A stretch of 64,000 nt of DNA, taken from assembly GCA_030765065.1 (NCBI GenBank), contig CM060977.1:130328295-130392294 (forward strand). Direction: 5' to 3'. A program made the translations under genes and the position numbers. This document shows positions 23,201 through 33,800 of the stretch, one piece after another. Position 1 is the stretch's first letter; each line of letters begins with the position of its first letter. The notes under the pieces were generated by a model. It made no database searches. It was not told the origin of the DNA and saw only the letters and a list, made by a program, of their open reading frames with translations. The DNA is from Deroplatys truncata (Eukaryota > Arthropoda > Insecta > Mantodea > Mantidae).

Positions 23201-23321
23201 TTGAAAAGCAAACGAAGTACTTCGAAATGAATGTCATAAAACTTCAAAGAATTTATTTCAAAACATAGAAGGTTAAATCTTCTAGTTTTAGTTATCACCA
23301 ACACTAAAAGCTTTTCGTTTT

Positions 23322-24155
23322 TTACTTTCTCTACTACGTATAGTAAGTAAAGCAAGTATTGCATTCCACCCAACAATTCGATACCGAGATTTTGAGGTGC
23401 ACTGAATGCATATAAAGCATTTTTGGAAACATGTCCTTGTGTGTGTGAACAGCATAACTCAGAAACGAAGCAGTCGAATAAACACCAAACTTGGTATTTA
23501 GATTCAGTATCTTCCAGAGATGCGACACAAAGGTTTTCAAGAAAATCCCCCACCCCAAATTACCCTTTACGTGAACATTTTTCGAAAATTTTAATTTTCT
23601 CAAAAATGGCTCTAACGATTTTGATTAAAATATCATATATTTAAGATACTTTCATGACAAATAAAATGTATATCTTAAATTATCTGGGAATGTCTCCAAA
23701 AGTATTCTTCATAGTGAACGACTTTCGCATAGCTGGTAAAGCATAAGAGATAGACAAAATTTTACTACACAGAAAATGTAGATCGCGTTAAAATACACAA
23801 TTTATGTCCTACACATTTTTTGTTGTTGTTGAGTGAACCATTTTCGAAATATTGCTTGTTATTCCCTTACATTTTCCAATACTTAAATTTTTTCTCAAAT
23901 GGGAATTTGTTATTCATTTTTTTGTGCTGGAAATGCAAAGAGAATGGAATACTCGACATAGCAACCAGCTCTTAAAATATTTGACTATCGCTTAAACCCT
24001 ACCAATTTCCCTTGCATCTACAAGAAAATTAGCAATAAGATCAACATCTTGACATCTCGATTAACATGAAACATATGGAGAATAAGCGTTTGTAAAAATA
24101 GTTTGTACAAGAGTAGAGAAAGTCATGTGAATGCGACACGTCAGATTGTTCAAAT
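23322..24155 (-). repeat. Rep-A element, subfamily 1, near full length
   Basis: Starts TTTTTACTTTCTCTACTACG and ends AGTAGAGAAAGTCATGTGAA followed by CGTCAGATTG. One of the best copies for defining the family. It contains the GGATAA/ACCAAACTTGG block, the TGTAGATCGCGTTAAAATAC block and the GACTATCGCTTAAACCC marker. Confidence 0.65.
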
Positions 24156-24394
24156 GCCGAATAAAAGCTCTGTTACCTCCACCAACACTGTAAAACAGTG
24201 GATTTGCTCTTATGTGGCCTCATAAATCACAGCATTTTGCCATAACTGTTTACAATAAATATGTAAAGTTATTGTTGCCTTAGATGTGCCAAAACTCAAT
24301 GAAGTGTTTCAGTGTATTTTCGGAATTTATATGTACGCTTAATCCTTTAAGAAAACATCAGGAGAGAAATTCAATCAATTTGGGATATATTTAA

Positions 24395-24620
24395 CTCTCC
24401 TGTGTGAATGAAAGATTCCTGAGAAGATGCCAGAAATATATGGCTAGAGGAGGACAACATTACCAACATTTTCTTATGGTAAGGCATGTGCTTATTATAA
24501 CTTTAACTGAGAATATACCAGGTTGCGGAAATATTATAACTGTTTCCCGCGAGTCCACGCTGCTGTGGCCGGCGCGCGGGCAGCCGTGCGGCGGCCACAG
24601 TGTGAAGAAAAAGCATTGTC
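24395..24620 (+). pseudogene. Rep-C copy with transposase-like C-terminus
   Basis: Reading from 24404 gives NERFLRRCQKYMARGGQHYQ, then HFL. The pattern F-[LI]-R-R-C-x5-6-G-G-x2-[FY]-x-H-[FL]-L is typical of the extreme C-terminus of IS630/Tc1-like transposases, including the DD41D group in this window. The rest, to the GC-rich CGGCGGCCACAGTGTGAAG end at about 24606, matches 10565-10745. Probably the tail of a decayed DNA transposon; the body is absent. Confidence 0.4.
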
Positions 24621-24668
24621 AGGATATGACTAAACGTTACCTTGGAGAATAGGTAGTAACTGGCAGCG

Positions 24669-24866
24669 TCAATGTTTAAATGATAGAGCAACTGACAAAA
24701 TCCCTAAGTAGAAGTTGGTATATTTCATCTGCTTGGCGAACTCAAAATGGGGTAATACGTCAGAAGTAACAGCGTACCAGTTATCGCAATAGAATCTAGA
24801 ATACACAGACTGTGGTATAGGACGTCCTTTCACATTCAGAGGCTTTGTTTGATAAACGGTACGCAA
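24669..24866 (-). CDS. Unclassified coding-like ORF
   Basis: A 65-aa minus-strand ORF reading RTVYQTKPLNVKGRPIPQSV and then YSRFYCDNWYAVTSDVLPHF. Its amino-acid composition is balanced and lacks the low-complexity look of neighbouring chance ORFs. I recognise no family. It may be part of a transposon protein or an exon. No start context or splice pair was convincing. Confidence 0.2.
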   Translation of the reverse strand: MRTVYQTKPLNVKGRPIPQSVYSRFYCDNWYAVTSDVLPHFEFAKQMKYTNFYLGILSVALSFKH

Positions 24867-25690
24867 GTTTCGGAAAGCTTAAATAAACTCCGCTTTAGTC
24901 TAACATTCCCCCATCCTCTGTCGACGAACGTTTTCCGGGCAGCAGAAACCCCACACCCCATATGGAAATGAGCTAAGTCCGTGAAAAAGGCCCAGTAAAA
25001 ATGTCAAGAAGTCATCTTGCTAATAAAAGTAAATCTGTCTCCACTCGCATTGTTATCGTTAGCAACTGGCAGGATTCCAGAAAGTTCCACATTGGGTTGT
25101 GGGTGTGGTTGCTGAAAACATGTCGTTGGGAGGGTAAGTGGCCTCTTTCTGCCTTCTTTCTTTCCTTCCCCCTTGCCCAGCCTTCTTTAGCCCTCTGCAC
25201 ATTTCTCAAGAATAGCACATGAACGACTTTTGAAGTAATTAATAATGCATGAAATTGCGAACCAAGAAGTCCAAGTTTTAGTATTTACAATCAGAAAGGA
25301 ACTTCGAAATTTTGGAAAAAATTCAAATGCCTGCCAATGTACGTTATATAGGTATCTCCTTACTTTGAGATAAACAACAAAGGCTTATTTTGCTTTCTCG
25401 CTGATAGCAGTTAAGTGACTGTGCTTAAAAGCTGTTGCTCCCAGGGCGAGAATTCTTGTTTCGATATCATTACCGTAATCTGCCACTTTCGTTTTCTAAG
25501 GAAGATAGTTTACGGAGGTAGTCAAATCTTATTACTACTGATGCGACGATGCCACTATTTCTCGATACTCGATACTCACTTAATAAAAAAACTATAAATG
25601 CGATAGCTTGTTCACTGAATTATGTTCTTATTAGTAGTTTTATGTTTATAAACAGAAACAAGCTAAGCAGATCAATGTCTAATTACCCTC
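24867..25690. other. Unassigned sequence
   Basis: No repeat or gene recognised. ORFs at 25001-25222 on both strands overlap each other and are not credible. Confidence 0.35.
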
Positions 25691-25774
25691 CCCTTCGTAA
25701 GACTTATAACCCTCCCCCCAACAGTTACAAACCAATGCCTGTGGTCGGATGGCTATCGGGAAGCTGAGGATCTA

Positions 25775-27018
25775 CACTACGTGACCAAAAGTATCCGGAC
25801 ACCTGGCTGAAAATGACGTACAACTTCGTGGCACCCTCCATCGGTAATGTTGGAAGTCAATATGGTGTTGGACCACCCTTTGCCTTGTGAACAATGTTCC
25901 CTCTCGCAGGCATACTTTCAATCAGGTGCTGGAAGGTTCCTGGGGAATGGCAGCCCATTCTTCACGGAAAGCGGAACTGAGGAGAGGTATGGATGTAGGT
26001 CGGTGAGGCCTGGCACGAAGTCGGCGTTTCAAAACATTCCAAAGGTGTTGTATAGGATTCAAGTCAATACTCTGTGCAGTCCAGTCCATTACAAGTATGT
26101 TATTGTCGTGTAACCGCTCCGCCACAGCCTGTGCAGTATGAACAGGTGCTCGATCGTGCTGAAAGATGCAATCGCCATCTCCGAATTGCTCTTCAATGAT
26201 GGGAAGCAAGAAGGTGCTTAAAATAGCAATGTAAGTCTGCGCTGTGATCGTGCCACGCAAAACAACAAGGGGTGCAAGCCCCCTTCAGGAAAAACACGAC
26301 CACACCATAACACCACCACCTCCAAATTTCACTGTTGACACTATACACGCTGGCAGATGACGTTCACCGGGCATTCGCCATACCCATACCCTGCCATCGG
26401 ATCGCCACATTGTGTACCGTGATTCGTCACTACACACAACGTTTTGCCACTGTACAATCTGTAATGTTGACGATCCCTACACCAAGCGAGGCGTCATTTG
26501 ACATTTTCCTGCGTGATGTGTGGCTTATGAGCAGCCGCTCGACATGGAATCCAAGGTTACACACCTCACGTCTAACTGTCATAGTATTTGGAGTGGATCC
26601 TGATGTAGTTTTGAATTTCTGTGTGATGGTCTGGATAGATGTCTGCCTGTTATTCTTTACGACCCTCTTCAAATGTCGGCGGTCTCTGTCAGTCAACAGA
26701 CGAGGTCGCTCTCTACGCTTTTGTGCTGTACACGTCCGTTCACGTTTCCACTTCACTATCACATCAGAAGCAGTGGACCTAGGGATGTTTAGGAATGTGG
26801 AAATCTTGCATACAGAGTTCTGACACAAGTGGCACCCAATCACCTAACCACGTTCGAAGTCCGTGAGTTCCATGAAGCGTCCCATTCTGCTGTTTCACGA
26901 TGTCTAATGACTACTGAGGTTGCGGATAATGAGTACCAGGCAGTAGGAGGCAGGACAATGCACCTAAGATGAAAAACGTATGTTCATGGGGTGTCCGGAT
27001 ACATTTGATCACATAGTG
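25775..27018 (-). mobile_element. Tc1-like transposon (family T1, copy 1), whole ends
   Basis: TIRs of about 28 bases: CACTACGTGACCAAAAGTAT, then CCGGACACC, on the left, and the complement of GGTGTCCGGATACATTTGAT, then CACATAGTG, on the right. A TA duplication flanks it (25773-25774 and 27019-27020). Its length of 1244 bases is within the usual Tc1 range. The transposase is on the minus strand and broken. It has a close relative at 50044-51216 and lies inside an S2-like GC-rich stretch (25690-25774 plus 27021-27290). Confidence 0.88.
25925..26885 (-). pseudogene. Tc1-like transposase, decayed (DD34E type)
   Basis: The start is likely ATG at 26885 (MGRFMELTDFERG by homology to the 50150 copy), with an early stop. 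Readable parts: HTH region CKISTFLNIPRSTASDVIVK and RPRLLTDRDRRHLKRVVK (ORF 26843-26430), then the catalytic C-terminal half [20 protein letters not shown] followed by RAPVHTA (ORF 26260-25922). The second catalytic D is in FQHDRAP. Thirty-four residues later, where the family has E (NPIEHLW), this copy has Q (NPIQHLW). With stops and frame changes as well, the product is not functional. Confidence 0.8.
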
Positions 27019-27020
27019 TA

Positions 27021-27290
27021 TAGGTCAGAGAGTGACACCAGGGTGACGAATCAGCCCGACGTCCGGTATGAGAGAAAAGAAGGAGATAATAGGTGAGATG
27101 CGAGAGATGAATGACAGCAAAGGTGAAGATGGAGCACAGTGGAATGATGAATTACGGAGAACCCGAAGAAAACCCTACCAGACGCCGTTTTGTTCACCAC
27201 AAATCCCACATGCGTGTCGCGTTGGTGGAAGGCGAACTGTCTAACAGTCGGCCACGGGTGTATAAAAGCATGTAACTACTTTGGATTTTA
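27021..27290 (-). mobile_element. Degenerate SINE-like element interrupted by Tc1
   Basis: In reverse complement it shows GTGGCCGACTGTTAGACAGT, a box B-like GTGGGATTTGTGG and TAGGGTTTTCTTCGGGTTCT followed by CCGTAAT, the type of body seen in insect tRNA-derived SINEs. Sequence left of the Tc1 insertion (25690-25774) probably continues it. Weakly supported because the promoter boxes are eroded. Confidence 0.4.
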
Positions 27291-27400
27291 TGCTAATTCC
27301 GGGTTTGTTGCTTTTTGACATTCTCCAATGGCAGCAATTTTTATATCGCTAATGCCACAGTTTATAATATATCCCCTTTTGTTAGTAAAGCTAATAATAG

Positions 27401-27487
<87 letters not shown>
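27401..27487. repeat. Compound TAC/TAA microsatellite
   Basis: About 12 TAC units pass directly into about 16 TAA units. All ORFs across it are runs of Thr/Asn, Ser/Ile or Tyr and are artefacts. Confidence 0.95.
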
Positions 27488-27491
<4 letters not shown>

Positions 27492-27934
27492 AACTTCCAT
27501 GCTTCCTTTTTATGTCAGTTATTTTTGGTTGAAAACTTTCTTTTAAAGGATTTTCGGAGATATTTTCGAACATGTGACGCGAGGAAGTTTTTAAATCCGA
27601 AGGTTCTCCAATGGGCATGTGCAAGCACAGTCGATGCTTCTCGCATAGCTGCTTAATTTGTAATAACTGTAGCCAACCTCTGAAAAAAATTCCCATACCT
27701 CTGCACAATTGTGTACTGTCATTTGGAAAAGATTAGCAAGGGGTCATTTTTGACCCTCCTGACCATGCTTTCTATCCAGTTTTATTGCTTTACAATCACG
27801 GTCCTGCATTGGAGTAGAATTTATTATTGAGCGAGAAGCAACGTTTGTATGTTCTTGGAGATTTCTTGCAAATAATAAAACTTTTAGAAATGGCTCGTCC
27901 GATTAATAAGGCCGATTGGTCTACCCCGGTGTGT

Positions 27935-28207
27935 CATCCTCCGTGGTGTAGTGGTTACCATGCTAGCCTATGGTTCCCGAGATCGTGGGTTTAAACCCGG
28001 CAAGGGCGATGGATGTTTTCGGGCATAAAAATCCTTAGCATGGCTTCCTTCGGAAGGGATGTAAATCCGGTGGTCGTCGTAGATTTACGGCAGGTAAAAG
28101 AACCTCTCAGCAAAAGTACCGGTCTTTCACGCCCAATATAGAATGGGACGCTAAGGACCGCAGCAGTTAAAGAGCGTCCATAAATAAAACTCAATTTAAT
28201 TTAATTT
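27935..28207 (+). mobile_element. tRNA-derived SINE (family S1), complete
   Basis: The head CTCCGTGGTGTAGTGGTTAC (box A) and GTGGGTTTAAACCCGGC (box B at about 27987) are close to a tRNA gene. A body of about 190 bases and a TTTAATTTAATTT tail follow. Copies at 22818-23065 and 55320-55598 are in reverse orientation. It is the reference copy in this window. Confidence 0.8.
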
Positions 28208-28420
28208 GCCGGCCCCCCTTGCCGTGGTCGCTGGAATGTATAGCTCCGGCGCTCCACCGAGCTGAGGGTCGCGGGTGCGAGTCCCACAATGAGCATAGGT
28301 ATTTGTGTGTGTGTTGCCGTAATAAGCCGTAACGAAAACAGTAAAAACACAGTATCACCACAATCTTGATGTCATAAACTGGATAAAAAAGGGAATTTTG
28401 AAAAAAAGTGATACAGAGAA
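28208..28420 (+). mobile_element. tRNA-derived SINE head (GCCGGCCCCC type)
   Basis: Directly after the S1 SINE: GCCGGCCCCCCTTGCCGTGG, a box A-like region, and box B GCGGGTGCGAGTCCCACAA at about 28271. A less clear body (TTGTGTGTGTGTTGCCG, AAAACAGTAAAAACACAG) follows. Likely another SINE family inserted next to the tail of the first. Confidence 0.5.
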
Positions 28421-29694
28421 CACCTAAATTCTCACATTTTTTAGTATTTATGGCATGCTGACATCAACAACCGTTTGCCAGACCCTTTCCTTTCCGTTTG
28501 CCTAACATGTGGTGTAGCGATTAGATTTAGTTAAAGTTTAGGCTAGGGGTAGTTAAGTTGACGAGATAGTGATTAGTGTATATAGTTAGTCAGTGTAATT
28601 TAGGGATAATATATATAATTATATAGCTAGTGTAATTTAGCGACAAAAAGAGTGTAGCTGCATTGCTTTGAAAGATGCACGATAGAGAATTTGGCTGCCC
28701 TGCATTCTTAAACATGGCTACATGTGCAGAAGGTAAATAAATAAATGTTATGTTACTAAAACATTTTACAACAAGAAATCACCCAAATAAATAATAATTG
28801 TAAAACGTATTAATCGAAACAATGTGAAGTTGTACTTTGAAGAACTATGTCACTGACGTTGGATATAGAAAAAATCTTGCGTCACATGTTGGAAAGTTGA
28901 GCCGGATTTTCTATCCTTATTACGGAAATTAGTCGTACGATATATTTATTAGTTATGCTCGTGACCCGAGTTTCACTTTAGTAGACACAAGCTAACAGAT
29001 GAAAGGAGAGGACAAATATTTCCAAGCGCTGTATTATCTCACGTCTTAAGTTCTGATTTGTTTCTGCCGGAGTTACAGATTTTGCTCACCAGGGTAGGTA
29101 AATGTAATGGTTGAGAGTGAGCCACCAAGCCAGGCTATTGCAGATTTAGTGCGTCAGCTAAATCAGCTGATGTCTTAAGGAACGTCTTAAAGCTGCAAGT
29201 TACACGAGTACCTCTACTCCTTCCTCCATTGTTTTCATTTATATACAAGACACTATGCAACGCAGTCAAGGTCTATCAAGAACTGTAGTCCAGAAACTCT
29301 TTGGGGACAATTGCGAGGCGGTAACGTGAAGAAGTCTGGACTTCTTTCATTCTTTATATAGCATAAAGTTAAACGCTACAACTTCCAATAATACAAAACT
29401 TAACAAATTAAAAGTACGATGGTTTACATCAAAGTATTAGGCATAGTTCTAAACAAAACAAAAACCTAAGACGAGATGGATAAAGTAGCATAATGAATTA
29501 ACTACTTGGTAGAAGTAGATGAAGGCGCGGGAACATGTTGCCAGAGGTCTCTCACACGTACTCAGAAAGCTGGACGTCACATGGCGTGAGTGTAGGGAGC
29601 CTATAGTGCCAACTGGGTCTGGTCCCGCAACATGAGGCAGTTGAAGAAACAGGACAAGACTGTGTGTGGTAATTAGAGAGCTGTTACGGTGCAC
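28421..29694. other. Unassigned sequence
   Basis: Over 1.2 kb with no gene or repeat that I can name. The minus-strand ORF at 29449-29826 runs partly against the Tc1 transposase and is not credible. Confidence 0.35.
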
Positions 29695-30423
29695 TCTAGT
29701 GGTGTTTTTCATTGCAACATGGCCCAAAGGTACCATTTGGATGACTTCACACGGGGAAGAATCATCGGGAAACTGGAAGAAGGGCGAATTGTGACGAGTG
29801 TTGCTCAGGAGTTTGGAATTGCTCACAGCATTGTTTCACGTGCATGGGGAACCTTCCAAATCAAAGGCACTGCTGTCCCAAGGGGAGGTGGTGGTCGGCC
29901 AGGCTCAACTACAGCAGCAGATGACCGCTGAATTTTGCAACAGGCAAGAAGGCATCTACGCCAAACAGCGGGTGCAATTGCAAGCACATTTAACAGGACA
30001 GCTAAGCATGCAATCTCACGATACACAGTGGCACGGCAACTACACAGAGGTGGTCTCTTTGCCCCACACCCAGTACGTTGTGTTCCATTGACATCCGCAC
30101 ATTGGCGGCAACGTTTGCGATGGTCTTAAGAGCATCACAGTTGGACCAACGAGGAATGGGGTGGCGCGCTCTTCTCTAATGAGAGCAGATTCAGTCTAAG
30201 TAGTGATTCTCGACGTACCCTCATCTGACGAGAGGTGGGAACACGTAAGGAACCCAGGAACATTCTTGCACATTATCGGTTTGGTGGCCCGGCTGTTATG
30301 GTTTGGGGAGGCATAATGTTGCATCGGCGCACCAACCTCTAAATCTTTGAACACAGTACACCCACTGGTCAACGTTATTGTGATACTGTACTCCTTCCCC
30401 ATGTGCGTCTTTTCAGGGGTGCA
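29695..30423 (+). pseudogene. Tc1-like transposase, 5' half (family T2)
   Basis: Starts MAQRYHLDDFTRGRIIGKLE at 29719 and continues with the HTH region QEFGIAHSIVSRAWGTFQIK and GGGGRPGSTTAADDR. A second helix block (SRYTVARQLHRGGLFAPHP) and a catalytic-core entry (ALFSNESRFSLS, then FGGPAVMVWGGIM) follow in shifted frames. The first catalytic D is replaced: SNESRF where family members have SDESRF. The gene is cut at 30423 by the LINE and resumes at 36507. Stops after GGGRPGSTTAADDR and elsewhere show it was already dead or has died since. Confidence 0.75.
30412..30423. repeat. LINE target-site duplication, left
   Basis: TTCAGGGGTGCA, identical to 36507-36518. Perfect 12-bp match at both ends of the LINE. 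Confidence 0.92.
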
Positions 30424-30866
30424 TGATGATGATGATATGCGGTTTAAGGGCGCTAAACTGCTACGGTCATCAGCGCCCTTACAATGTATAAAAGATAATG
30501 TCAAAATATAAAACAGGTAAAAGAACCGCATAGTTAAAAACGGGACACAAACCCGCAATGTTCAAATAGCTAAAACCAACAACAGAACAATAACAAAATA
30601 ACAATAACAACAATAATAACAATAACAATAACAATAATAACAATAACAATAACAAGAACAACAATAATAACAAGAACAACAAGAATAACAATAACAACAA
30701 TACAAAGGTCTGAAAAACCAACACACTAAAAGCAAGGGCTATAAAAGATTAAAACGTGTCAGGAACTGTAGAATGCGAGGGACATGAGCGTCATATGTCC
30801 ACTGGGGATAAGAGTTCCCATAAAACAGACAGAATAAAAGTACTAAGCCAACAGACGCCCAACGCA

Positions 30867-33800
30867 TTAAATGCGCAGATTAAAATCACTGTCATGAATA
30901 AAACGTAAAACACATTCTACAGCACGCGTGTCGTCTGCCAAAACGTTGGCTAGGCCAACAGGCAGACCCACACGAGCACGCAATGCAGCTAAAACCTGAC
31001 ACTCTGTTAAAATGTGACGCACCGTTAAGGGCACGTCACACTGCCCACAGAGTGGTGCGGGGTCACCACTGAGCAAATACCTATGACTAAAAACACAATG
31101 TCCAATCCGTAGACGAGCTAAAATTACCTCTTCCCGACGACAAGAACGAGAAGAGGTACCCCAGATTAACGGGAGAAGCTTAACCTCCCGCAACTTGTTC
31201 CCCCGGAGGGCCGTCCACTCATCGCGCCAGCGCGAGAGGATGCGGCGACGTAAAATAACACACGAATCTGACGAGGGAACAACAGAGGTAAAAAATCTGG
31301 GTAATAAAATCGCCGATTTCGCAGCGGCGTCGGCAGACTCATTCCCTGAGATGCCCACATGACCTGGAATCCACATGAAGGACACGCTGATGCCAGAGAC
31401 ACCAAGCGAGTGGAGCAGGTCATGTATGCGCTGTACAAGCGGGTGGTAATGGTACAGCGCAGTAATAGTCTGAAGGGCACTCAGAGAGTCCGTACAAATA
31501 AAACAGTGCTGTAAGGCGTGCCGCTGAATGTATAAAACGGATTGATAAATGCTAAAAAGTTCGGCGGTAAAGATTGAACATTGTGCAGGTAAACGAAACT
31601 TAAAACTACAGTGACCAGAAACAAAGGCACATCCAACTCCAGCTTCAGTCTTAGATCCATCGGTAAAGATAAAATGGAAGTCCCCGAATTGAGCCCGTAC
31701 TTCTAAAAAAGCCGATCTAAAGACTGAAGCAGGGGTCGCAGTCTTCGGCATTGACGTTAGCCCAAGGTGACAGTGGGCCTCAGCGCGGGACCATGGAGGA
31801 AAACGCGTTTCCCCCCGTGGAAGGGCCGGCGCTGGCGTAACGTCCAAATGCCGAAGTAGCAGTCGAAATCGAACCCCTGGAGGGAGCAATGCAGAGGAGC
31901 TAACTAAATATTGCCGGTCAAGCGAATCCTCGTAAAATACATCGAAGGACGGGTGGTTAGGCAAGCTTGAGAGTCGACAAGCATAGCTGCACAAAAGCAT
32001 CTCACGCCGGAAGGACAGCGGAGGCTCTGCAGCTTCTGCGTACAGACTGGGTACAGGGCTAGTTGGAAAGGCCCCTGTAGCGACTCTTATGCCACGATGG
32101 TGAATGGCATTCAAACGACGTAACACAGATGGACGTGCCGACGAATAAACAATACACCCGTAATCAAGCTTGGATCGGACCAAAGAGCGATAAAGGCGAA
32201 GAAGGACGGTCCGATCAGCTCCCCAGGATGTGCCACTTAAAACACGTAAAAGATTAAGAGAACGGTCACACTTTGCTTTTAAAAAGGAAACGTGCGAGGT
32301 CCAACACAACTTCCTGTCAAAAATCAACCCCAAAAATTTCGCCTCGTCTGCAAACGGAAGTATCCCTGGCCCAAGATGGAGAGTGGGCGGAGGGAAATAC
32401 TTCCGGCGCCAAAAGTTGATGCAGACGGATTTCTCGGCGGAGAAATTAAAGCCGTTGGCGTTACTCCAGGCGTAGAGACGGTCGATACAGCTCTGGAGAC
32501 GGCGTTCGAGTAGACAGGTCCGCCGTGAACTGCAATAAATAGCGAAATCGTCAACAAAAAGGGACGATGAAATGCCAGGTGGAATACAATCAACAATGGG
32601 GTTGATAGCAATCGCAAAAAGTGTGACACTGAGTACAGAGCCCTGCGGTACTCCGTTCTCTTGAATAAAACGACGAGATAAAACCGAGCCCACACGTACA
32701 CGAAAGACGCGGTCCGTCATAAACTCCCGAAGAAATATGGGAAGACGACCGCGCATATTCCAATCGTGAAGTGTACGTAAAATGCCGCCCCTCCAACAAG
32801 TGTCATAAGCTTTCTCCAGGTCAAAAAATACAGCCACGGTTTGACACTTTCTCAGAAATCCATTCATAATATGCGTCGACAAGGACACCAGATGGTCGAC
32901 GGTAGAGCGATAGCGACGAAACCCGCACTGAGCGTTCGCTAGAAGTTTCTGAGACTCAAGCCACCAGGTCAACCGCCCGTTGATCATGCGCTCCATCACC
33001 TTGCAAATGCAACTGGTGAGGGAGATAGGGCGGTAGCTGGAAGGTAGTTGGCGATCCTTCCCAGGCTTAAGTATAGGGACAATGGTGGCTTCGCGCCAAA
33101 CGGAAGGAAAAATGCCGTCTTGCCAAATACGGTTATAGACCTGTAAGAGAAATAGTTTACTGTCGGCTGAAAGGTTCTTTAACATCAGGACATGAATGCC
33201 GTCCGGCCCGGGAGCGGAGTGCCGAGAGCAATGAAGAGCGTGCTCCAGCTCCCTCATTGTGAATAGTTCGTTATAGCATTCAGCATTAACAGACCGAAAA
33301 GTATATGATGCGGAATCCTGCCGGTCTTTAATAGAGCGAAAGCCGGCGGAATAATGGTCTGAACTGGAAACCGCCTCAAAGGCAGAACCCAGAGTGTTAG
33401 CGATGGCAGCCGGATCCACTATGGTCGCATTAGAAACCTGAAGGCCAGAAACAGTACAATGTGACACTTTACCTGAGAAGCGACGAAGTTTATCCCAAAC
33501 AACGGATGAAGGCGTAAAACGATTAAAAGACTCGACAAAACGAGCCCAAGATGCCTTCTTGCTATCCTGAATAATGCGACGAGCCCTGGCGCGCGATTGT
33601 TTAAAAGTCACCAAATTATCAAGTGTAGGGTGTCGCCGAAACACCCTAAGTGCAGTCCTACGGGCACGAACGGCGTCCCGACAATCCTCGTTCCACCACG
33701 GAACAGGTGGCCGCCGAGGTTGGGAGGATGAACGGGGTATTGCGCGTTCGGCGGCAGAGAAAATAACAGACGTAAGGTGCTGCACTAGTGGGTGAATGTC

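Noticed and set aside
23008-23553. 181-aa minus-strand ORF
   Set aside because: It runs across SINE and Rep-A sequence and resembles no protein.
26335-26823. 162-aa plus-strand ORF
   Set aside because: Antisense of the Tc1 transposase.
27288-27708. Several ORFs rich in Ile, Ser, Thr, Asn or Tyr
   Set aside because: All are translations of the TAC/TAA microsatellite.
27935-28300. Functional tRNA genes at SINE heads (also 6610, 8021, 23150, 55560, 58400)
   Set aside because: Box A and B are present but the cloverleaf is incomplete and each head is joined to a repeated SINE body.
30479-30724. Poly-Leu ORF
   Set aside because: Translation of the AAC-rich LINE 3' untranslated region.
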